This document shows positions 7,324 through 16,625 of a stretch of 64,000 bases of DNA, in pieces. Below the pieces are notes generated by a model. That model was not told the origin of the DNA. It saw nothing but the letters and a program-made list of their open reading frames with translations, and ran no database searches. The translations under genes and the position numbers were made by a program. Positions within the stretch are counted from its first letter, which is position 1. Each line of letters starts with the position of its first letter. The DNA is taken from the NCBI RefSeq assembly GCF_024626475.1, contig NZ_JANKHH010000003.1, forward strand, positions 248,001 to 312,000, in the 5' to 3' direction. The DNA comes from Parerythrobacter lacustris (GTDB lineage: Bacteria > Pseudomonadota > Alphaproteobacteria > Sphingomonadales > Sphingomonadaceae).

Positions 7324-8787
7324 TTAGGCCACCCTCCTCTTCCCCGTCACCAAACTCACCCCCCAGATCGCCAGCCACGCTGCCACAAACCCCGGTATGA
7401 TCTCGTACACCCCCGGTCCGCCCATGAAGCTTGCGCTCCATCCCAGCGCGATCCACGCCATCACCACCGCCGCGCCCGTCACCAGCCCGGCCAGCGCGCC
7501 CGCGCCGGTCATCCGGTCCCAGGTCAGCGACAGCACGATCAGCGGGCCGAAGGCCGCGCCGAAGCCGGCCCAGGCGTTGGACACGAGGCCGAGCACCTGG
7601 CTGTCGCGGTCGTAAGCGATGGCGATCGCCGCCAGCGCGACCAGCAGCACGCTCAACCGGCCGATGTTGACCGCCTCGCGCTCGCTTGCCTGCTTGCGCA
7701 GGAACAGGCGGTAGAAATCCTCGGTCAGGCTGCTCGAGGCGACCAGCAGCTGCGAGCTGATCGTGCTCATCACCGCCGCCAGCAGCGCGGCGAGCAGGAA
7801 GCCGGTGATCAGCGGATGGAACAGCAGGTCGGCGAGCACGATGAAGATCGTCTCCGGATCCTCCAGCACCATGTTGTTGCGCTCGACATAGGCGCGCCCC
7901 GCCAGCCCCACACCGATCGCGCCGAGCAGGCACACGCCCATCCAGCCCATGCCGATATTGCGCGCGGCGGGCACGTCCTTGACGCTGCGGATCGCCATGA
8001 AGCGGACGATGATATGCGGCTGGCCGAAATAGCCGAGCCCCCAGGTCACCGCGCTGAGGAAACCGACCAGCGTCAGCCCGTGGGTTAGGCTGAGGAAGCC
8101 CTCCTGCGGCACCGCCGCGATGCTCGCCCCCGATGCGCCGCCGGGGCCGAACATCACCACCAGCGGCATCAGCACCAGCGCCACCAGCATGATGATGCCC
8201 TGCACGAAATCGGTCAGGCTCACCGCCAGAAAGCCGCCGACCATGGTGTAGGCGAGCACCACGCCCGCGGTGATCCACAGCCCCGCGATATAGGGGTCGC
8301 CCCAGCCGCTGACGGCGGCGGAGAGGCCGGTCTCGAACAGCTTGCCGCCCGCGACCATGCCCGAGGCGGTGTAGACCGCGAAGAATACCACGATCACCAC
8401 GGCGGAGACGACGCGCAGCGCGATTGCCTTGTCGGGGAAGCGGTTGGCGAGGAATTCGGGGATGGTCAGCGCATTGCCGCGCGCCTCGGTCTGTTCGCGC
8501 AGCCGCGGGGCGACCACGATCCAGTTGACCAGCGCGCCGACGAACAGCCCGATGCCGATCCACGCCTCGACCAGCCCGGCGGCGTAGAGCGCGCCCGGCA
8601 GACCGAGCAGCAGCCAGCCCGACATGTCCGACGCGCCCGCGCTGAGCGCGGTGACCGAAGGCGAGAGGTTGCGGCCGCCGAGCAGATATCCTTCGCTGTC
8701 CTCGGTCGACTTGCGCCAGGCGTAGAGCCCGATCGCGAGCATGAGGATGAAATAGGCGGCGAGCGAGATGAGCGTTCCGGTCTTCAT
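7324..8787 (-). CDS. Sodium:solute symporter (PutP-like)
   Basis: A 487-residue inner-membrane transporter of the SSS family with about 13 hydrophobic segments. The ATG at 8787 (MKTGTLISLAAYFILMLAIG) is chosen because the frame upstream only shadows the divergent SDR gene. YLLGGRNLSPSVTALSAGAS and the later MSTISSQLLVASSSLTEDFY are typical of sodium/proline symporters. Proline is the likeliest substrate but this is inference. The gene is divergent from the SDR at 8893 with about 105 bases between starts; no regulator is nearby. Confidence 0.85.
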   Translation of the reverse strand: MKTGTLISLAAYFILMLAIGLYAWRKSTEDSEGYLLGGRNLSPSVTALSAGASDMSGWLLLGLPGALYAAGLVEAWIGIGLFVGALVNWIVVAPRLREQTEARGNALTIPEFLANRFPDKAIALRVVSAVVIVVFFAVYTASGMVAGGKLFETGLSAAVSGWGDPYIAGLWITAGVVLAYTMVGGFLAVSLTDFVQGIIMLVALVLMPLVVMFGPGGASGASIAAVPQEGFLSLTHGLTLVGFLSAVTWGLGYFGQPHIIVRFMAIRSVKDVPAARNIGMGWMGVCLLGAIGVGLAGRAYVERNNMVLEDPETIFIVLADLLFHPLITGFLLAALLAAVMSTISSQLLVASSSLTEDFYRLFLRKQASEREAVNIGRLSVLLVALAAIAIAYDRDSQVLGLVSNAWAGFGAAFGPLIVLSLTWDRMTGAGALAGLVTGAAVVMAWIALGWSASFMGGPGVYEIIPGFVAAWLAIWGVSLVTGKRRVA

Positions 8788-8892
8788 TGCGCAGGGGGTA
8801 ACAGGGTGGGCGCGGCAAGGCCACAGTGCGCTTGTGCCTGTTCCCGATTGGGCTAGGTTCGCGCGCAAACCGCAACCCGAGAGGACCAAGCC

Positions 8893-9669
8893 ATGACCCA
8901 GCCCGCCCGCTTTACCGGCAAGACCGTGATCGTCACCGGATCCTCGATGGGGATCGGCGAAGCGATCGCGCGGCGGTTCCATGGCGAGGGGGCGAATGTG
9001 GTGCTCAATTCGCGCAAGGCGGCGGATTGCGAGGCGGTCGCCGCCACGCTCGGCGGGGAGCGGGTGCTGGTGGTGGCAGGCGACGTCTCCTCCTCCGCCT
9101 TCGCGGCCGAGATCGTGGAGAAGACGGTGGCGGCGTTCGGCGGGATCGACGTACTGGTCAACAACGCGGGGGTGGGGCGCACTGGCCGCCTGTCCGATGC
9201 TTCGGACGAGCTGATCGACATGATCATCGACATCAATCTGAAGGGCATCCTCTACCTCACCCGCGAGGCGTTCCCGCACCTGCTCGCCGCGAAGGGCAAT
9301 GTGGTGAACATCTCCAGCGTCTCGGGCCTCGGCGGCGACTGGGGGCTGGGGGTCTACAACGCGAGCAAGGGCGGGGTGTGCAACCTGACCCGCGCGATGG
9401 CGCTCGAATTCGGCAGCCAGGGCGTGCGCGCCAATGCGGTGTGCCCCTCGATGACCCGCTCCGACATGACCACCGGGGTGACAGAGAGCGAAGCGGCGAT
9501 GAAGATGCTCGCCAACCGCATGCCGCTGGGCCGCGCTGCGGAGCCGGACGAGATCGCCGGCCCGGTGCTGTTCCTCGCCAGCGACGACGCGGTGTTCGTC
9601 AACGGGGTGAACCTTCCGGTCGACGGCGGGGTGACCGCGTCGAACGGCCAGCCCAACTTTTTCGGTTAG
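8893..9669 (+). CDS. SDR family oxidoreductase
   Basis: A 258-residue classical short-chain dehydrogenase/reductase. The cofactor motif is TGSSMGIG, followed by NNAG, the active-site Ser in NISSVSG and the YNASK catalytic pair. Arg in the NSRKA loop after beta2 suggests NADP(H) (inference). The C-terminus PVDGGVTASNGQP is usual for glucose-dehydrogenase-like SDRs. A near-identical copy of its last 120 bases lies 930 bases downstream. The substrate is unknown. Confidence 0.88.
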   Translation: MTQPARFTGKTVIVTGSSMGIGEAIARRFHGEGANVVLNSRKAADCEAVAATLGGERVLVVAGDVSSSAFAAEIVEKTVAAFGGIDVLVNNAGVGRTGRLSDASDELIDMIIDINLKGILYLTREAFPHLLAAKGNVVNISSVSGLGGDWGLGVYNASKGGVCNLTRAMALEFGSQGVRANAVCPSMTRSDMTTGVTESEAAMKMLANRMPLGRAAEPDEIAGPVLFLASDDAVFVNGVNLPVDGGVTASNGQPNFFG

Positions 9670-9679
9670 GGAAAGCGCC

Positions 9680-10534
9680 ATGCCGATCGGTAGACGCACC
9701 GTGCTGGGCGGCCTGGTCGCAAGCGCCGCGGCCGGCCTCGCCGCCTGGCCGCTGCTGTCGCAGCAACCGGTAAAGGATCGCATCGGCCGGACTCCGGATG
9801 AAGAGAAGCTGATCGCGCAATTGGGTGTGCCCGTGGTGAAGGTGCCCGGCGCAGCGGCGCTGGCGACGTGGGAACAGATGCGCGCCAGCAGCGACGGCTA
9901 CCCCGTGATCCTCGGCGATGTGTCGGCGCTCACCGACATCGTCGGCAGCATGGAGTTTTTCGCTGGGAATCCCGCCGGCAGTGCGCGCGAGACGATCATC
10001 ACCGAAGGCTCCGCGCTCGATTTCCCGGCCGTGATCCATGCCCTGCGCAAGGAAGAACGCGACCGGTTCCGCGCCGAATATCCCGAATATGCGGAGGAGA
10101 TCGATGACGACACGGTCGATTACGGGCCGTGGCCGAAGGTCGCGCCGGAATCGCCGGGCCTCACCGTCCATGCCGACGTGCTGAGCGGCAAGCCGTTCGA
10201 CAGCGTCTTCATCGCCCGCATCCCGAGCCCGCACGGCTGGCACGCCCCCGCGTGGTTCCACTGGGGCGGGTGGAACGCCAATCCGCTGCCGAAGTATCAT
10301 GTCGCGGCGCTGCGCACGTGGGAAGAACGCTACGGTGCCGAGCTGGTCGGGATGGATGCCGCAACGCTCAACCTGCGGGTCAAGCGGCGACCCGAAACCC
10401 GCGAGGAAGCGCTCGCGCTCGCCTACGCGCAATACGACTATTGCAACGATATCGTCGATCAGGGTGTCGGCACGATTGCCAACCACGCCGCCAGCCTGAT
10501 GGAATCGGACTGGTGGTATTTCTGGTGGGATTGA
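9680..10534 (+). CDS. DUF4253 protein with Tat-like signal
   Basis: A 284-residue protein starting ten bases after the SDR stop, so probably co-transcribed. The N-terminus MPIGRRTVLGGLVASAAAGL has the twin Arg and hydrophobic stretch of a Tat or lipid-free export signal. The C-terminal third matches DUF4253: YHVAALRTWEERYGAELVGM, RPETREEALALAYAQYDYC and a final WYFWWD. Its role is unknown; export to the periplasm is inferred. DUF4253 proteins are usually cytosolic, so the leader is unusual. Confidence 0.75.
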   Translation: MPIGRRTVLGGLVASAAAGLAAWPLLSQQPVKDRIGRTPDEEKLIAQLGVPVVKVPGAAALATWEQMRASSDGYPVILGDVSALTDIVGSMEFFAGNPAGSARETIITEGSALDFPAVIHALRKEERDRFRAEYPEYAEEIDDDTVDYGPWPKVAPESPGLTVHADVLSGKPFDSVFIARIPSPHGWHAPAWFHWGGWNANPLPKYHVAALRTWEERYGAELVGMDAATLNLRVKRRPETREEALALAYAQYDYCNDIVDQGVGTIANHAASLMESDWWYFWWD

Positions 10535-10580
10535 GCACCCGGTACACGTCCGCCTCGTAGAAGCCGACGATCAGTGTATC

Positions 10581-10723
10581 GGAGCCGCACGGCGGAGTGG
10601 GACGAGAGTGCCGGCCCGGTGCTGTTCCTCGCCAGCGACGATGCGGTGTTCGTCAACAGGGGCAGCATGGCGGTCGACGGCGGAGTGACCGCGTCGAACG
10701 GCCGCCCAACTTTTTCGGTTGAT
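10581..10723 (+). pseudogene. Partial duplicate of the SDR 3' end
   Basis: From about 10601 the sequence repeats the last 120 bases of the SDR at 9547-9669 almost base for base (AGPVLFLASDDAVFVN and VDGGVTASNG when translated), with weaker similarity back to 10581. It differs by scattered substitutions, an altered GVNLP segment and a one-base loss near the end, so the frame runs past the old stop. No start or cofactor-binding part is present. It is a dead fragment from a local duplication or a lost second SDR gene. Confidence 0.75.
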
Positions 10724-10765
10724 AACCGCCGCCGGCCCATCCGGCGTCCGGCGGCACCGAGCCGA

Positions 10766-12448
10766 TCAGCAGCTGTTCTGTGCGCCTTCGCGGCAGAAAT
10801 ACCGGCTCACGGGGATCTGTTCGCCGTTGGGACCCTCGCGGAAATAGGTGCCGACGGCGAAATTGCCGTCCTCGCGCACGCTCCAGATGACCTTGCCCAG
10901 GTCCACCTGGCGGCGGTATTCCTTTTCAGCGGCAGCATCCTGGCGCAACTGGGCCAATTTGGCATCGACTTCGCGATCTGCGGCAGTGATGAAGGATCCG
11001 ACGCTCTGGTACAGGTCGCGCGTGCGGGCAGAAGGGTCGCCGCGCTGAACCGCATCCCGCAACAAGGTGTAGCATTTGCGCAGTTCGGTAAGGGCGTAAA
11101 CGGGCTCGCCCTGCTTGTAATACTGGATCCAGCCAACCGGTCCGGTGCTTTTGCTCGCCCGTATTTCCCGCGCGGGTTCGAAGTGGCAGTTGTAACCTTC
11201 GATACCGCGCGCGATCCCGAGCGCCAGCGACAGCTTGTCCTCGGGCCAGCCGCTGGCTTTCGAGATGCGGTACATGTCGTCGAACCCGGCAGGATAGGGG
11301 TTCTGCTTGTACAAATACCATTTGAGGTCCCGGCCCAGTTCCTGACGCTGGCCGCCGATGAGAAGGAATGTTCCCGCTTCCATCGCGAGGTATGAATCGC
11401 CGCAGCGGGTTCCTGCAACCGCTGCATAATAGGCAATCGTCTCGCTGCCGTCGCGTTTGGCGGCATCATACAGCATGCGGTTTGCCCCTGCGCAAAAGCG
11501 ACCGCCGACATCTGCGCTCTTGCCCGCCATGTCATTCGCGGATGTGTTGGGGGCGAGCTCGAAAAACTCTGCCGTGTATTGCCCGGCAAAACCGCTGTTG
11601 TAGGTGCTCGCGATCGCCCTGTTCAGGGCCCATTTCTTGCCCAGTTCGGTCTGCGCTCCATAGCTGCCGGCCGTCTGTCGCAAGCGCGCTGCCAAAGCCC
11701 CCATCTGTGTGCTCTCGTCCGTCATCGAACTGACCAGCTTTTGCAGGGTGCCGTTGATATCGTAGGTATTGGCCCCGAGCATGTCGTTCGCGAGCAGTCC
11801 GAACTTGAAAGTGTCGTCGACCGTGAGATCGAGTTGCGCAAATTCCGCAGATTGAGGCGCGAAGGTCTGTGTAAAGCGGGAGTGGCTAAACAGGCGCAGG
11901 GCACATTTGCCGCACCCTAGCTGCGCGCCGGTGCGCCATGCCTGCTCGGCACGGCGGGGGTCGGGCGTGCCATTGCCGGGGTAAAACAAGCCATTGCCAA
12001 GCAGTTCGTAGCGCGCAGGCAACATCTGCGCGGCCTTCTCCATCAGGGCAATGCCCTTCTCCCGGTCGTACAAGCCGCCGCTGTCGGGATTGTTGTAGTA
12101 GGCCCCGAGGTCTTGCAGGATGAAGCCATTGCTCTTGGCCGGATCGCTGCGTTCCAGCAGGGCGATGGCTTCTGCCCAGCGATTTTCCTTGGTCAAGGCC
12201 GTTGCCTGGGCGAGCACCGCTCTTGTCGCCGCGTCGGCCCCAGAGTTCCAAGGCTCCTGGATCACCACCAGCTTATCGCGAGGCGCGTAAATCAACCCGG
12301 CAATGCGCTCTTCGGGCCAGACCAGCGGCAGTTCCTGCGCGGCGGCGCGATACGGCGCACACGCGGCCGAAAATACCACAAGCGCCGCTGCGAGCCACAG
12401 CAGCAGCGCACCGGACCGGTGGCGGGCGGATTGGCCTGCGGGTTTCAT
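10766..12448 (-). CDS. Exported protein of unknown function, 560 aa
   Basis: The start is taken at ATG 12448 (MKPAGQSARHRSGALLLWLA) because a clean signal peptide follows, ending near AYRAAAQ-like PYRAAAQEL; a GTG about 18 bases upstream is possible. The mature protein is rich in short helices (RWAEAIALLERSDPAKSNGF, YDREKGIALMEKAAQML) that resemble Sel1/TPR-type helical pairs, and has conserved-looking Cys (CGKCAL, CREGAQNSC). No enzyme motif is recognised. It is divergent from the outer-membrane protein at 12704, sharing a 255-base promoter region with no obvious regulatory site. Confidence 0.7.
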   Translation of the reverse strand: MKPAGQSARHRSGALLLWLAAALVVFSAACAPYRAAAQELPLVWPEERIAGLIYAPRDKLVVIQEPWNSGADAATRAVLAQATALTKENRWAEAIALLERSDPAKSNGFILQDLGAYYNNPDSGGLYDREKGIALMEKAAQMLPARYELLGNGLFYPGNGTPDPRRAEQAWRTGAQLGCGKCALRLFSHSRFTQTFAPQSAEFAQLDLTVDDTFKFGLLANDMLGANTYDINGTLQKLVSSMTDESTQMGALAARLRQTAGSYGAQTELGKKWALNRAIASTYNSGFAGQYTAEFFELAPNTSANDMAGKSADVGGRFCAGANRMLYDAAKRDGSETIAYYAAVAGTRCGDSYLAMEAGTFLLIGGQRQELGRDLKWYLYKQNPYPAGFDDMYRISKASGWPEDKLSLALGIARGIEGYNCHFEPAREIRASKSTGPVGWIQYYKQGEPVYALTELRKCYTLLRDAVQRGDPSARTRDLYQSVGSFITAADREVDAKLAQLRQDAAAEKEYRRQVDLGKVIWSVREDGNFAVGTYFREGPNGEQIPVSRYFCREGAQNSC

Positions 12449-12703
12449 TACATTCGCGGACACTCTTCCCCCTGTCCCGGCAAACAGCCGGATTGTTGCA
12501 TCAGGCGATTGGCAGGCCTTCCGGTCCGACGGTAACCAAGCTGTTGTAAAGAAACAAGCAGCCGGGGCGCGGCAGTGTGTTCCGGGATCACTGCCTGCCA
12601 CCTTCCGGAAGAAACGCCTTGCCGCATCGCCCGGAACCTTTCGCCGCCTCCCACCGTTAGCGACCCGAACACCAAATCCCCTGGTCGCAACAAGGAACTA
12701 CTT

Positions 12704-13555
12704 ATGAAACTGGAATTTTTTGGCTCCAGCGCGGCAGCGCTGGGCATGCTGGCGCTCGCCACCCCCGCATTGGCACAGGATGCGAACACCGAGGGCCGAT
12801 TCGACGGCCCTTACATCTCCGTATTCGGCGGCTCGAACAATGCCGCCGACTCGGACGACGACGGCTTCGAGTTCGACGTCGACGGTGATGGCGCGTTCGA
12901 CGACAATGTGACCACGGTCGCAGGTGCCAACGCCTTCAGCCCCGGTTTCTGTTCGGGTAACCCGGGCACCTCGCCGACCCCGGTCTGCACCGGCAACGAC
13001 AGCAAGATCGGCTACGGCGCGCGCATCGGTTACGACGTGCGCATGGGCGACGGTCCGTTCGTCGCGGGCGTCCTGATCGAAGGCGAACGCCCGCGGGTGC
13101 GCGAATTCACCTCGGGCTACAGCACCACGCCTGCGAGCTATACCATCGCACGCGAGCTCGACTGGTCGGCAGCTGCACGGGCGCGCGTCGGTATCTCGCC
13201 GGGCGACGGTCGCGGCCTGTTCTACGCCACCGGCGGGGTCGGTTATGCCAAGATCGAGCGTGACTTCTTCACCACCAACGGTGCCAACAGCTTCACCCCG
13301 AACGATCCCGACGAGTGGACCTTCGGCTGGCAGGCCGGCGGCGGTGCGGAACTGCTGTTGACCGACAACATCGGCATCGGGCTCGAGTATCTCTACTCGA
13401 ACTACGACGATGGCGATTATGTCGTGACCGTCGGCCCCGGCACTGCCGGCCCGACCAACCCGTTCCTGCTCGGCTCGGGCACGACCGACCTGCGGCTGAA
13501 CGATGGCGACTTCGACAGCCACTCGCTGCGCGCGTCGGTCAATCTGCGCTTCTGA
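12704..13555 (+). CDS. Outer-membrane beta-barrel protein
   Basis: A 283-residue protein with an AAGGA ribosome site eight bases before ATG 12704, a signal peptide (FGSSAAALGMLALATPALAQ) and alternating strands ending in NLRF, the C-terminal Phe signature of barrels. GARIGYDVRMGDGPFVAGVL and GIGLEYLYSNYDDGDYVVTV fit an eight-stranded porin or OmpA-like surface antigen. An Asp-rich segment near residue 50 (DVDGDGAFDDN) looks like a calcium-binding loop. A strong terminator follows. Its precise role is unknown. Confidence 0.78.
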   Translation: MKLEFFGSSAAALGMLALATPALAQDANTEGRFDGPYISVFGGSNNAADSDDDGFEFDVDGDGAFDDNVTTVAGANAFSPGFCSGNPGTSPTPVCTGNDSKIGYGARIGYDVRMGDGPFVAGVLIEGERPRVREFTSGYSTTPASYTIARELDWSAAARARVGISPGDGRGLFYATGGVGYAKIERDFFTTNGANSFTPNDPDEWTFGWQAGGGAELLLTDNIGIGLEYLYSNYDDGDYVVTVGPGTAGPTNPFLLGSGTTDLRLNDGDFDSHSLRASVNLRF

Positions 13556-13585
13556 TCTCCGGCTGCTGCGACACGCCGGAAACGA

Positions 13586-13616
13586 GGGGCCGTCACCGCG
13601 AGGTGGCGGCCCTTTT
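13586..13616 (+). terminator. Rho-independent terminator after the barrel gene
   Basis: GGGCCGTCACC, loop GCGA, GGTGGCGGCCC and then TTTT: an 11-bp stem with one G-T pair, starting about 30 bases after the stop codon. Confidence 0.85.
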
Positions 13617-13627
13617 CGTTGTCCGGT

Positions 13628-14626
13628 CTACTCGTCCACCTCGAAGAAGGTGACGAGCAGGATATCGAGATCGCGCTCAGGTTCGAAATCTCTCTTGCGC
13701 ACCTCGAACTGCGTCGGAGAAATCTTTGTCACCCCGTCCATGCAGAAACTGACCAGATTGCCCGGCTCGCCCTTGTCGACCACCAGCCGGAAGTCCTTGA
13801 TCGGCCCCGCCCAGTTGGCCCCGCTCCTGAGCACATAGCCGATCCAGGTCTCGCCGTAATAGGTCACCTTGCCCTTAGGCGGGTTGGCCAGCCGCCGGTC
13901 GATCCCGGCGATGAAATTCGCGTCGGTGCACCATTTGTCGGCGTATTCCTGCACCCCCTCGGGATAGTCCTTGCGCATCTGCGGATAGAGCAGCCCGCCC
14001 ACGCTGCCGCCGATCAGCGGGGTGTAACGGTGGCTGACATTGACGGTGGCCCCGGCCGGGAACACCTGACGCCGCACGATGCTGCGCTGCACCTGCCAGA
14101 CGGGCTCGACCGTGAAGCGGTCCGCCTCCGGCACGCTCCTGAACAGGCCGAGCTCCACCTGCCGCGCCTTCTCGGCATCGGGCCGGGCGCCCAGCCCCTC
14201 CATGAACTCGTACTCGCGGAACCAGTGGAGCGGCAAACCTTCCGCCGCGACCAGCTCGGTCACATCGCGCGAGCCGATCATCGCGCGGTCGGCCACTTCG
14301 TAATCGACCTTCTGGCCGTTCACCGTGGTGGTGAAATCGAGCTGGTCCCAGTCCGGGTGCGCATACCAGTCGACATAGGCCTCGGGATCGGGCTGCGCGG
14401 GGAGCGGGAAAGCGATCAGCACCTCGCGATCTTCCGGCGAGTGGTTGGTGTAGACGTAGTCGACCCGCACCTCCTCTGCCGAAATGAACAGCTCCTCCCG
14501 GTCCATCGAAATCGCGGCATTGGTTTTGAGCACCAGCCCCCCGAGCGCCCACTCCGCTTCGCTGTCGTTGGCGAGCGCGGGGGCGGCGAGGAGGGCGAGG
14601 GCGGCGAGGGTGGAAGCGAGTCTCAT
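13628..14626 (-). CDS. DUF4424 family exported protein
   Basis: A 332-residue protein starting at ATG 14626 with signal peptide MRLASTLAALALLAAPALA. The rest follows DUF4424: NDSEAEWALGGLVLKTNAAI, MDREELFISAEEVRVDYVY and a long beta-rich domain ending GEPGNLVSFCMDGVTK and DLDILLVTFFEVDE. It probably resides in the periplasm. The function of the family is not established. It converges with the barrel gene, the terminator lying between them. Confidence 0.75.
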   Translation of the reverse strand: MRLASTLAALALLAAPALANDSEAEWALGGLVLKTNAAISMDREELFISAEEVRVDYVYTNHSPEDREVLIAFPLPAQPDPEAYVDWYAHPDWDQLDFTTTVNGQKVDYEVADRAMIGSRDVTELVAAEGLPLHWFREYEFMEGLGARPDAEKARQVELGLFRSVPEADRFTVEPVWQVQRSIVRRQVFPAGATVNVSHRYTPLIGGSVGGLLYPQMRKDYPEGVQEYADKWCTDANFIAGIDRRLANPPKGKVTYYGETWIGYVLRSGANWAGPIKDFRLVVDKGEPGNLVSFCMDGVTKISPTQFEVRKRDFEPERDLDILLVTFFEVDE

Positions 14627-14729
14627 GCTGCGGAGATTATCGCAGGTGGTGGGGGGCGCAAGTGTCATGGATGGTTGGCTATACCACTATCTTGGCCCTC
14701 ACTACTTTTGGCCTGCACACCCATTGACG

Positions 14730-16529
14730 CTAGCGCGACTGGCCCGATAAAACTCGGATTATTGAGTTTTGCACTGTCGCAAGACCATGCGCGAACTTGG
14801 GATCATCGGGCCAACGCTTAGCAAGCGCGGCCAAGGTCTTCTCCGCCGCTCGATAGTGATCCAACGCGAGGCCGGGATTGTACTTAGCCTCTTGGACAGC
14901 TCCTAGTCGCTCGTTACTAATAGAGAGATTGTACTGCCGTCCGGCATGGTCAGGTTCGGCAGCGGCAATACGTTTGGCTATAGCATGGCTCTTCTCGAGA
15001 AGAGTTTGAGCCAAAGTAAGGTCGCGAGAAGCAAATTCTACGATGCCTAACCTGTTGTAGCTGACCGAAAGATCGCATTGCCATTCTGCGTTGTCGGAGT
15101 CGGCCGTCGCCAAGAACTCTGAGATCGCAAGGTTCTTTTTGAAATGGGCTCGGGCTGAGTCGATATTACCTGCCGTGAGTTCTACAGTTCCGAGCCTGTC
15201 GAAGGTGACAGCAAGATCGTGTTGCCATTCACCATTGTCTGGCTCGGCAGCTACTAGACTCTCGACGATGGCCTGACTTTCTTCAAACCGGCTTCGAGCC
15301 ATCGCGAGATTGCCTGCCTCGACCTCTAGATCACCAAGCCTGTTGTAGCTGATCGAGAGATCGCGTTTCAATTTAACTGTGTCGGGCTCAACGTCACTCA
15401 GTTGCGCGACAATGGCGTAGCCTTCCTCGAACCGCGCCCGCGCTTGATCGAGATCGCCAATAGCTAAATCAACATTGCCTAACTTGTTGCAACATACAAG
15501 AAGGTCGCGCATCCATTCAAGGTTGTTGGGCTCTTTGGCAACAAGGATTCCAGCAATGGCACGGGCTTCTTCAAACCTAGTCCGCGCATCGACGAGATTG
15601 CCACCCGATATTTCGATATCGCCGAGCTTGTCAAAATTGACTGATAAATCTCTCAGCCTTTCGATTTCGTCTGGCCTAGCAGCAGCCCGCCGCTCGGCAA
15701 TGGTGAGCGAAGCTGTGTAATGACTACGTGCGTCGTAGAGTTGGCCTTCGGCCAGAAGTAGCTTGCCAAATTCAACATGCAAAACCATTTCGTCGCGCTC
15801 ATCTGCCGCGTGCTGGAGCCCGGCAGCAAAGCATGCGCGCGCTGAGGCAATTCCGTCATATTGCGCGCGCATGCGACCCAGTTCGATCCAAGACCAAAAG
15901 TCAGTAGGATCCAAGGCTACAGCTTCTTCATAGGCAGTTTTTGCCTTACCTGGCGCAAATGGAGCATAGATCCGAGCGGCTTGCCGAGCGCGTTCTGCAT
16001 TGCGCGATTTCCCGGCGTGGACATCTGCCATTAGTGTATCAGCAGCATCCTCAGGTCGCCCTTCAGCGATTGCACGAGCGCGCTCGATGTCTTCCTCGTC
16101 GCCGGAATCAACCAGCTTCCCCGCAGCTTCTGCGAAACTTGTCGCTTGATCAGGTTTCGACTCGCCGATTTGCGCGGCCATTGCGTCAATCTTTGCATGA
16201 AGTTCGGCGATCCCCTGAATGGTCTGCGTCTGGCCTTCGCCAATTCTTGCAATGCCCGTTTTCATTCTTCGATCGAGAGCGCCGAACGAGTCGTTCTGGT
16301 GTTCACGATCCTTTTGCCCTTTTTTGGCCGTGTAGGACGTAGGCTGAAGAAATGTGTAAATCGCCGAGATAGCGCCAAGCCCGGAAAAGCCTGCGGTCAC
16401 CAGCAGCCATGGATTGGGTGCCGTCCAAAACCACGCGAAATCATTGGGAGGTGCTACAGGAGGATCGGCCAAAGCGATCTGGGCCGCTGTTGCGAGACCA
16501 CCAAGACCGGCCAATGGCAGGCTGATCAC
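14730..16529 (-). CDS. Membrane-anchored repeat protein, six 48-residue units
   Basis: A 599-residue protein from GTG 16529. Residues about 41-62 (WLLVTAGFSGLGAISAIYTF) form one membrane helix; 70-125 are charged and coiled-coil-like; 175-270 contain two ordinary TPR-like pairs; about 284-571 are six units of exactly 48 residues with the consensus EPDN-x2-W-x2-DLSVSYNRLG-x9-GNL-x2-AR-x-FEES-x-AI. Such TPR-like arrays bind proteins. The gene is visibly richer in A and T than its neighbours and has no partner in an operon, which suggests transfer. No effector or catalytic domain is seen. Its function is unknown. Confidence 0.75.
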   Translation of the reverse strand: MISLPLAGLGGLATAAQIALADPPVAPPNDFAWFWTAPNPWLLVTAGFSGLGAISAIYTFLQPTSYTAKKGQKDREHQNDSFGALDRRMKTGIARIGEGQTQTIQGIAELHAKIDAMAAQIGESKPDQATSFAEAAGKLVDSGDEEDIERARAIAEGRPEDAADTLMADVHAGKSRNAERARQAARIYAPFAPGKAKTAYEEAVALDPTDFWSWIELGRMRAQYDGIASARACFAAGLQHAADERDEMVLHVEFGKLLLAEGQLYDARSHYTASLTIAERRAAARPDEIERLRDLSVNFDKLGDIEISGGNLVDARTRFEEARAIAGILVAKEPNNLEWMRDLLVCCNKLGNVDLAIGDLDQARARFEEGYAIVAQLSDVEPDTVKLKRDLSISYNRLGDLEVEAGNLAMARSRFEESQAIVESLVAAEPDNGEWQHDLAVTFDRLGTVELTAGNIDSARAHFKKNLAISEFLATADSDNAEWQCDLSVSYNRLGIVEFASRDLTLAQTLLEKSHAIAKRIAAAEPDHAGRQYNLSISNERLGAVQEAKYNPGLALDHYRAAEKTLAALAKRWPDDPKFAHGLATVQNSIIRVLSGQSR

Positions 16530-16625
16530 AAATGATCGGATGAGCTTTATTTCGAGAGTACTCCCCTATGCCCGTAACATGGGAAGAATGCACAATCGCT
16601 TCAAGTCAATTCGGGATAGCTTCCC

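Noticed and set aside
13619-14821. Open frame of about 400 codons opposite the DUF4424 gene
   Set aside because: Shadow translation; the DUF4424 gene has a signal peptide and family match.
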